From Kingdonia uniflora (taxonomy: Eukaryota > Streptophyta > Magnoliopsida > Ranunculales > Circaeasteraceae): DNA of 64,000 nt. Positions within the stretch are counted from its first letter, which is position 1. Each line of letters begins with the position of its first letter. Where the stretch lies: the NCBI GenBank assembly GCA_014058105.1, contig JACGCM010002671.1, positions 496,001-560,000 of the forward strand, written 5' to 3'. This document shows, in pieces, positions 56,573 to 64,000 of the stretch. The notes under the pieces are model-generated. The model ran no database searches and was not told where the DNA came from. It worked only from the letters and a program-made list of their open reading frames with translations. Both the position numbers and the translations under genes were made by a program.

Positions 56573-59113
56573 ACTAACCACATTACCAATAACATAACTT
56601 CAATCACTGTGAAGTTAGCAGCGTCAGACTTCTTCGGCGACGCTGATGCTGACATGGATCAACATACAGAGTAATCCGTAATGATATCTCAGCAGACATG
56701 TGATGTCACATTAGAGAAAGCACTAGTAAGTTTTTTTCTAATACAGACTTGATTTATTATTCTTTTTGTTGTCAGTATTTTTGATTTTGTTGAGAGAATC
56801 TCACTTATATTTTAATAAAGTGCTCGTGACTTACAAGAGATTATCAATTTTTTCTAAATTGTGATTATTTGAATTTATTGCTTGGGAAGTAGTTAAATTT
56901 AAGTATGATAATTGATTTACTATATACAACCCGCCTATGGATCTATCTGCTCATTGAGCATGACCGATAATCGGATGAGTGGCGATATATGTCTAAGAGA
57001 CATTAGTAAAGCGCACTCGATCCTTCTGAGATATGAACATATTTCGTATCTCTAACATAGTACATCGGGGATGTCACAAATATTATTCGCATGACCAACA
57101 TGATAAAACACACTGAGTGCATCACATTATTACTCTCTAACGGTACGATACAGGGTATCTAGTCCACTTTATAACTAAGTAAATCCAACCAAATTTTTTT
57201 GAGTATAGGGAGATACATGATAATACTTATCACGTAATGACTATTAGAGAAAATGACAGACAAGGTTCTGTGAATTCACTCCATGTCTAAATATTAGAAC
57301 ACGTTATTGGAACGGTTTCCAATGCACTCCTCAAGGCTTGGATAACGAGGAGGATTATCGGGATTATATTTCAACTTTCCTTAAAAGGAGAGAAGATATA
57401 GAGAATGTACGTGTAATAATTACTTTCAAGGAAAGTATATTATTTCATCCTAGTATGACCAAGGTGGAGTGGGATCTCCAACCTTTGCTCCAAACACATC
57501 CATAGAGATACATGTAGACCTTTCCATCCACATAGAGGCCTACTTGAATATTTATAGTCATAATAGACGTATCTAGGAGATGGTCTTACGTTTACTTATT
57601 ATTAAAATATAGGAATGCAACATTAGCACGACTTCTCGCTTAGATCATTCGATCACAGGCTCAGTTCCTGGATTAGCCGATCAAAGTCGACCGATGCAAC
57701 TTAACGGGGGCTTGGGAGTCAGACTCACATGCTCTTAATGATTATTTTACTGCTAAATGGGATAGATGATTGAGCATCGTGAGTACCCCATACCATACCC
57801 AACTCGGGATTGATAGCCTAATCAAGCGATTTAGGATAATCGTTAGGCCATTATTATTACGATCACAGCTTCTGGCTAGTGTGTGAGATATGCATTCTTA
57901 CTTCCGCAGTACTGATTAGGGTTCTTCTTATAGCAAATCATCAAATTATTTTTTCCCAAAAGCTACTAGTAATTGGGTCAGAGCCCGGTATCGCCCATCG
58001 ACGAACATTTGGATGTTCCACACAGGTGTCAGTTGTCCCACAATGTATGAAGATGGGACCCTCAATGTTGGCCTAGTTTTATGCGGGTTATGATTCATAT
58101 TTATCACTGGATATTTGGAACCCACTGGCAACGTATATACTGCTGGGCATATAATTATCACTTTGATGAGACGATATTCCCAGCATTGGGGGAAGATATG
58201 ATAGTTAATGCTAAGGATGTTTCTAAGAGGTCTTGGAAAATACCATCATTGTCTCATCTAGATCCCTATACATAAGTTAGGTGACAATAAGGTTCAACAA
58301 ATTACAAACCTCCAATAGGTCGTAAATAAATTACCAGACACATTTATAGACAATATTGAAGTACCGTAAGTATATGTACCTGTAAGTAATACACCTACAC
58401 AGCAGAACATTCTGGGGAAAAAAGTACCACAGCAGAATGTTCCAGGGGAGCTTAGTGCATAGCACCGTTGGAAGAAAGTATTATGAGCCGGGGAGCTGCA
58501 AAATAATTGACAAATATGACTAATGGTGTAGTCGGTTCATCGAGGATGGAACCACCCATCGACGATGCAATAATAATTACATGACCAGTTGATGCATTAC
58601 GAGACTAGCCCAGGGTAGCACATACGCGTATGATGATAAGAAGATATCAATTTATTAAAAGTCTAAAATTACAAAACGTAGGATCGTTCGGAAGAGATTT
58701 ATCGACAGGGCATTCATATTCACTGCTGTGCTCACCATCAAGGATGAGGATTCATAACCACTTATTGTAAATAACTGTGTGCTGTTATGCATTGGCCAAA
58801 GTGGCATCTGGAATCCAAGCAGAGCTCAGCTTGCTAGCATAATACAAAGTGATACAATTGAGCCTATTGGTTATAAGTGGGAAAGGTATGGAAACACGAT
58901 GAACTCGAAGAAATAATTTGGTCAAGGAAAGACTAGTTGCCTAGGAAATCTTTAAGAGATCTGGCATTGATTACAGTGTGACCTATTACCCGGTTATGGA
59001 CGCTATAACATTTTGGTACTAATAAGTTTTCAAGTTGTTGAGGATAAGCTAGACATGCGTCTGATGTAAATTCCGCATATCTATATGGGAAACTAGATAC
59101 GGATATAAATATA

Positions 59114-59116
<3 letters not shown>

Positions 59117-59150
<34 letters not shown>
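59117..59150. repeat. TA microsatellite
   Basis: About 17 TA repeats (TATATATA...) just before the second hAT-like copy. Confidence 0.9.
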
Positions 59151-59152
<2 letters not shown>

Positions 59153-59216
59153 GCTACCTATGAAGGTATAAGCTTCTGGAAGTAACTAAGACCGACACAC
59201 AAAGTGTGTGCATAAT

Positions 59217-59639
59217 TAGGGGCGAAGGTAAGACTTAAGTCCACTAGGGTAAAAAAATAAAATGAGGGAGTTCGGGGGCATCGCCCCCAAGAAAAAAGAA
59301 GCATATGAGGGTATTTTAGTATCCTTTATATTAGAACTCATGTCAATTTTAAAAAAAAAGTCTTAGAAGAGAATCCCCAATCTAAAAGTTAATTCTGAAT
59401 GATATAATGTTAACTGATGAAGTAGGACTTGATAATCATAAAATGTAAAAATGCGGTTGTGGGGACTTGAACCCTTGTTTAGGTAGTCAAAACCAACATA
59501 CTTATCCACTGGACAAATAACAATTATATGAATAAAACTGAGTGAGGTAAGATATATACAAATTAAACATATATGTATCATTTTTAGATATCTGGTAAGT
59601 GATTTCTGACAAATCCAGTAGGGTCATTTGACTCCACTG
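59217..59639. mobile_element. hAT-like non-autonomous element, copy 2 (in Copia pol)
   Basis: It starts TTAGGGGCGAAGGTAAG and ends TTGACTCCACTG, collinear with 25918-26355 over about 420 bases but lacking its last 20 bases, so its right end is truncated or was mutated. The shared interior includes TTCGGGGGCATCGCCCCC and the tRNA-like segment on minus (about 59455-59520, GGGTTCAAGTCC). Confidence 0.8.
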
Positions 59640-61081
59640 TAATAAAACTAGAAAAGTTATTGTTGACTTAAAGCAATTAGAGCCCATGAGGCATAATAAG
59701 TTGATTGAGTATTTAAAGGTCGGAGACTTTACAAATATTATTATATGTCCATGTATTTTTATTTAGAACACAGATAATAGCTTCACTCATCATAATAGTG
59801 TACTAAATGATTTTGATATCATTAGACCTCCGGGGGAGATCGCGAGAGCCACCAAATACCTTGGGAAGGAATTCAAAATACATGAACTTGGGAAATCAAG
59901 TAGTATCTTGATTTGCAGATCGAACATCTCGATAGTGGCATACCCATACACCAAGCAATATATATCGGAAGAGTTATTTAAAACTTTAATATAGATGTAG
60001 AACACGGTGTTAAGTGATTTATTGCGCGTCCATCACTTGGGTATGGACAACGACATCTTCCACCCTCCTAATAGGGGGAGAAACTCCTAGGGCCGTGCTG
60101 CCAAAGCTAGGAGGTGCTTTGTTATAGTTAGTTGGGTATACTAGACCCAATGACTCATTCAAAGTGAACTGTTTGGCTTGCCATAGTTTTGTTCCTATCC
60201 AAAGGTACTAGATTAAAATCAGGCACATTCTGAGGTATCTGATCGGTATGAAAGACTGGGGTCTGTTCTACTCGAAATGGTAAACGTAAAAGTATAAAGT
60301 ATAAAGTACACTGATACAGACTACTTCTCAGACTCACATAAAGGCCATTGTTAGATGGATTATGTGTTTATGTATGGGGATACATAAATATTCTTGGAGA
60401 TCGATGAAGCAGACGGCGGTAGCAACACCTCGAACCATGAAGATTCTTACACTTCATGAAGCTGACAAAGAATGATGGTTGCGCTCCAAGACACATTTCA
60501 TCAACCGAAGTTGTGGCGTGTTTTATCCAAGATAAAGCATCGACTATGTATGAAGATAATTCAGCTTGCATCATTCAAGTTAATGGCTATTTATCAATGG
60601 CGATAGAATGAATCATATTTCATAAAAGCCATTCCAATCTTATGAATTATAACAGGCGAATGAGATTGGCATTGTTGAAGATATTTTAGAAGACATCTTT
60701 ACAAACCTATTCATGAAGAATCTTGCACTACTTACGTTCAAGCAGCTAGTACACGGAATCGGCATTCAGAAGACTTATTTATCAATATCTAAGGGAGATA
60801 TATCATAGGGAGATTGATTTCAGGGAGATCAACGTCAGGGGGAGTAATCCCAGCCTGATGTGGACACATGCGTATTGTACTTTTTTTCCTGATAGTACAG
60901 TTTTTATCCTAGGAGGTTTTACTTACTGGAGGCTTTGATGAGGCAACGTATACGTGCCCACAACACATACAGGGCATAGGATTGTACTCTTTCTCTGCAC
61001 AACTTTTTACCCAAGGAGGTTTTACTAGGCAGAGGTTTTGATGAGGCAACTCATCCTGGTATGGAACACCCCAAGGGGGAG

Positions 61082-61159
61082 TGTTAGGAGTTGGGTCCAG
61101 GCCTAAGCTAGGAACCCAACTGGGTTAATGTATCCTATTAGACTACTAAGAAAGCCCAT
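61082..61159 (+). repeat. 3' LTR of the Copia, truncated
   Basis: TGTTAGGAGTTGGGTCC onward, 78 bases, matches the 5' LTR up to AAAGCCCA. The remainder lies beyond the Gypsy 3 insertion and outside this window. The preceding CCCCAAGGGGGAG is the polypurine tract. Confidence 0.85.
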
Positions 61160-61698
61160 TGTAGGAGCATGCTCCCACCAATAACGAAGTGGCAGGTTAT
61201 CCTACAACCACCACTCCGTATAGGGATACCCCAACAAGGCAAACAATGAAGTGGCAGGTCGCCCTATGAGCAAGGTCATCTTGCGTCCACCACTCAGAAT
61301 ACGAAGACTCCAACAAGGCCATTCTGCGAGTGTCTCCGAACGATAAGCAGAAGCCAGCGACTATAGAACCGTAACAAGGACCACCCAAGCCCACGACCCT
61401 AAAGGGATAACCTAGGAATTTCCCATGGCACGTGAGCAGGGGTACCCCTAGGTTAAACCCTCCCTATAAATAGAAGGAAGGAGGTAACCTAAGAAGGATC
61501 TTCCTCTTCTTCGAGCACTTACTCTTCTTCCACTGCCTCTTGCGTAACCATCATCCAGTGATGATCAGGAACGATCAGTTATACCAGAGAGACATAGAGG
61601 AACCCAAAGAGAGTCGAGCGGTGCCCTCCTCCAACATAGTATCAAACCCAAACTAGCATACATTTATTGTTGTCCCCTAGAGGAAAAGTGAGATTATA
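61160..61698 (+). repeat. 5' LTR of Gypsy 3
   Basis: TGTAGGAGCATGCTCCCACC to GTGAGATTATA (terminal CA altered to TA). It contains the promoter-like CCTCCCTATAAATAGA (TATA box near 61465). The primer-binding-like site follows at 61700. Confidence 0.9.
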
Positions 61699-61699
61699 A

Positions 61700-61714
61700 T
61701 TGGCACCGTCTGCG
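61700..61714 (+). promoter_or_regulatory. Primer-binding-like site of Gypsy 3
   Basis: TTGGCACCGTCTGCG immediately after the LTR resembles the usual TTGGCGCCGTCTGTG of plant Gypsy elements, changed at two positions. Confidence 0.75.
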
Positions 61715-61919
61715 TTCCCCACCGAAGCATCTTCTAAGGAATGACGGTAGTTTCCACCCGCAATCGGTATCAGAAACAAGCTATGGCTGAGATGAGGGCG
61801 GCGCTGTTGCTGCTGCAGGTGTAAATGTCTACCAAGGACGACCAAATACGCCGGCTTCAACTCGCTAATGATACACTTTATGATACCCAAGTCGCTGGTG
61901 CTCACCCGCTGCTAGGGCC

Positions 61920-63600
61920 CCGGTGGCCTCCGCGTAGGTAAGTGAGTCCACCGCGCATGAACCAGCGCACGGGGATGATACACTGCCCCCAAACTATGAC
62001 CCAGAAGGCAGGCACCCGGACACACCACTTCACCAGCCCTACGCGGCACCTCGGGGACCGCCTGTTCCACTACCCCCCACAACTCACCATGGCACGGGTC
62101 TACCGTTGCCGCGACCGGGTTATCAGCTCAGCCAAAATGACCCGCCACCCCCGGTTGGTCCGCTCCACAGTTCTGCAATCCCAGAACACCAGTTCCTGTC
62201 GTGGATTATGGTACACGACATGGCAACGACCGTGCAAACTACCCACCATGGCATCCTCCTTACAACCCTGATGACCCCTCCTACCTCCTAGCCACGGATA
62301 CTACTCCTATAATGACTGGTACCATGCATATAACGAGGGGTTTCACAACCGATATCCGAGTATGCCCTCGTTAGAACAATCCTACGCTCCAAACTACGAG
62401 AGCCACTTCGACGAGTCATCCACCAAGGGTGAGGTCATTCACAGACGGGTCATGGGAATCTATGACCAGCAACCGTTAACAGTCGCATCCGTGGAGGTAC
62501 TAATCCGGACCATGCAAGGTACGAATCTAACTAAGCATTTAACCAAAGAGACGTTCTGCCAGATCCATAATACCCCTTTCACCGTAGCCATACGGAGCTA
62601 CGTATCGGGCCAAAGCTGTTCTCGACCGAAGATGGCGGCCCTCACAGGTTGCAAGGATCCTGGCCAACACCTCTCCAAGTTTCAATACAGCATCGACCTA
62701 CAACATCAAATGGATGAACACATGTATCGTTTGTTCCCCTTGCCTTGTCCGATGGGGCCCTCGCCTGGTTTCATAGTCTCAAGCCCAATTCTATATCCAC
62801 GTTTGAACAACTCACGCTGGCTTTCATCGAAAAGTACCTCCACAACTAGCAGTCAAAGAAATAGTTAACGAAGTTATTTTTACTGAAACAATAGGTTGGT
62901 GAAACCACCGACTCTTTCCTATCGAGGTTTAAAAGTGAGTTCACCCACATAGAATGGGACGACGCCCCGACCGCCTGCCTTGCCTTCATGGGCGCCAACC
63001 TCCCCGGTTTTAAACAGTGTGAGGCACTGCATATGAAATGGCCCAAAACTTTCAAACACCTGTATGAAAAGGTCTGGAAATATCAGAACGTGGAAGCCAA
63101 TAATCACGCATCTGCTTCACAAACTGCTGCCCTCCTGAGTACCACATCTACCCCTTCGTCGATAATTCATTCCGAGACAATTAAACACCCGCGGGACCGC
63201 AAAGGGGACCCCAACGATGGCAAGTACAAATGATGTACAGATCGCGACCCGCGTGATAAAACAGAACCCCCTAGAGACGGACGTCAAAGATCCCCACGAT
63301 GGGAATGATATCCCCCCAGTGACCTCACTATCTCACGGGCAGACCTACTCCTCGCTGTCAAGAATGACCCTGAGTATAGAAAACCACACCTCAAGCCCGA
63401 TCGACCAGGCTGCCCATACTGCGCGCACCACGATATACATGAACACGCAACCGAGGAGTGCTATGACCTCATCAATATGACCGAGACTTGGATCCACCTC
63501 AGCCGTTATACTCGTTACCTCAAAAGACCCATCCCACCCGCTGACAGATTGCCTTGCCATCCCCTAGACCAACCCGCGACAAGCGTATAGACACTGGGCC
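61920..63600 (+). pseudogene. Gypsy 3 gag, decayed
   Basis: Recognisable stretches: SVEVLIRTMQGTNLTKHLTK, ETFCQIHNTPFTVAIRSYVS and DPGQHLSKFQYSIDLQHQMD (62362-62868), then ACLAFMGANLPGFKQCEALH and YEKVWKYQNVEANNHASAS (62988-63233), then a zinc-knuckle-like CPYCARHDIHEHATEEC (near 63410-63460). Stops and shifts separate the pieces. The start is not certain; the usual gag start lies in a damaged region after the primer-binding site. Confidence 0.8.
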
Positions 63601-64000
63601 ATCTAGTTGTATGTAAAATGATATTGGGGGACCTCAACAGAGCTCCATCTCGGCATGCCATCTCCAATTCCATGAGGCAGTATTATCACCTCATCGAGAG
63701 TCAACGAATGGCTCACGGCATTGAAGCAGCCACTAGCACTCTGCCCGAATAGGCCATTTACTTCACTGACCATGACCTCGGCTCAGTCTCTCATCCGCAC
63801 GACGACGCCCTCATCATTTGGATTATAATTGGTGGCGTCCTCGTTAAGCAAATGTTGGTCGATTCAGGCAATGGTGTTAATATCCTTTAATATGACGCCC
63901 TTCACAACATGAGCATGCAAGATTGCCTAGTACCCTCCAAAATAGAGATCTCCAGGCTCAATGGGTCCACCGAACGAGCTATGGGGGAGCTTGTCACTCA
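63601..64000 (+). pseudogene. Gypsy 3 protease start, runs off the window
   Basis: A translated piece reading KQMLVDSGNGVNIL*YDALH near 63860 matches the Gypsy 1 protease (MLVDFGSDVNIL). It has a stop soon after. The remaining pol is outside the window. Confidence 0.75.

Larger units (their letters stand above)
56573..60720 (+). pseudogene. Copia pol remnants (integrase, RT, RNase H)
   Basis: Integrase C-terminal pieces: RRTFGCSTQVSVVPQCMKMG (57995-58055) and YNYHFDETIFPALGEDM (about 58150-58200). RT: RSGIDYSVTYYPVMDAITFW (about 58950-59020). RNase H-like pieces: about 60370-60720 (EDSYT, SKIKHRL, SFKLM). Stops and shifts are frequent throughout, and the hAT-like insertion at 59217-59639 breaks RT. 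No full frame could work. Confidence 0.75.
55073..61159 (+). mobile_element. Decayed Copia-type LTR retrotransposon
   Basis: The 5' LTR is 55073 to about 55312, followed by CGTTATCAGCACG, a primer-binding-like sequence common in plant Copia elements. Gag (56100-56570), integrase (near 57880-58275), RT (near 58960) and RNase H (60370-60720) follow in Copia order (integrase before RT). The 3' LTR starts at 61082 with TGTTAGGAGTTGGG and is cut at 61159 by Gypsy 3. Its sequence matches the 5' LTR start. A hAT-like element (59217-59639) interrupts pol. Confidence 0.85.
61160..64000 (+). mobile_element. Gypsy 3, relative of Gypsy 1 (runs off the window)
   Basis: The 5' LTR is 61160-61698, then primer-binding-like TTGGCACCGTCTGCG, then gag and the start of protease. 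It is the same family as Gypsy 1 by LTR and gag similarity, and it inserted into the Copia 3' LTR. Its 3' end is outside the window. Confidence 0.9.

Overview
This window is nuclear DNA from a flowering plant, probably a eudicot. It is AT-rich and has spliced genes with GT-AG introns. It also holds nearly every major class of plant transposon, mostly decayed and nested. I recognise only two host genes. One is a NECAP-like endocytic adaptor gene (exons 3920-5636), whose first exon is not visible. The other is a complete two-exon ARM-repeat gene (8299-10475).

Layout. 294-2679: a GAG-only Copia-type LTR element on the minus strand, with one LTR split by an insertion. 3920-10475: the two host genes. 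11127-17795: a complete 6.67-kb PIF/Harbinger element with TAA target duplications. It carries a decayed transposase (+), a Myb/SANT-type ORF1 (-) and a plant-mobile-domain (PMD) gene (-). Palindromic repeats lie inside both of its ends. 18014-54890: what appears to be one very large Mutator-like (MULE) element. A 42-bp terminal inverted repeat matches at 39/42 positions, and near-identical 10-bp target duplications flank both ends. Its left arm has a MURA-type transposase (+). Its right arm has a convergent minus-strand gene that looks like the ULP/DUF1985-type genes carried by plant MULEs.

Insertions inside the MULE. A CACTA-like insertion (18859 to about 22929) carries captured exons of a TOPLESS-type corepressor and of a UEV1 ubiquitin-conjugating-enzyme variant. 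A Tat-lineage Gypsy element (Gypsy 1, about 25004-49905) has lost its 5' LTR, and the ends of both MULE genes were lost at the same place. A second Tat-type Gypsy (Gypsy 2, 31214-43563) sits inside the 75-bp tandem array of Gypsy 1. 55073-61159: a decayed Copia element whose 3' LTR is interrupted by a third Gypsy element (61160 to the window end), which is a relative of Gypsy 1. A small hAT-like repeat of about 430 bp occurs once in Gypsy 1 and once in the Copia.

The most unusual signals are five. (1) The giant MULE has dozens of copies of a TTATCATTTGT-type motif in mirror-image orientation in its two arms. (2) The CACTA-like insertion carries TOPLESS and UEV1 exons with their splice sites. 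(3) The Harbinger has palindromic subterminal repeats. (4) A shared promoter-like block lies upstream of both Harbinger transposition genes. (5) The nesting gives a relative order of insertions. Almost all transposon genes carry in-frame stops, many of them TAG where CAG is expected, which suggests decay by cytosine methylation. Family names come from reading translated motifs; no database search was run.
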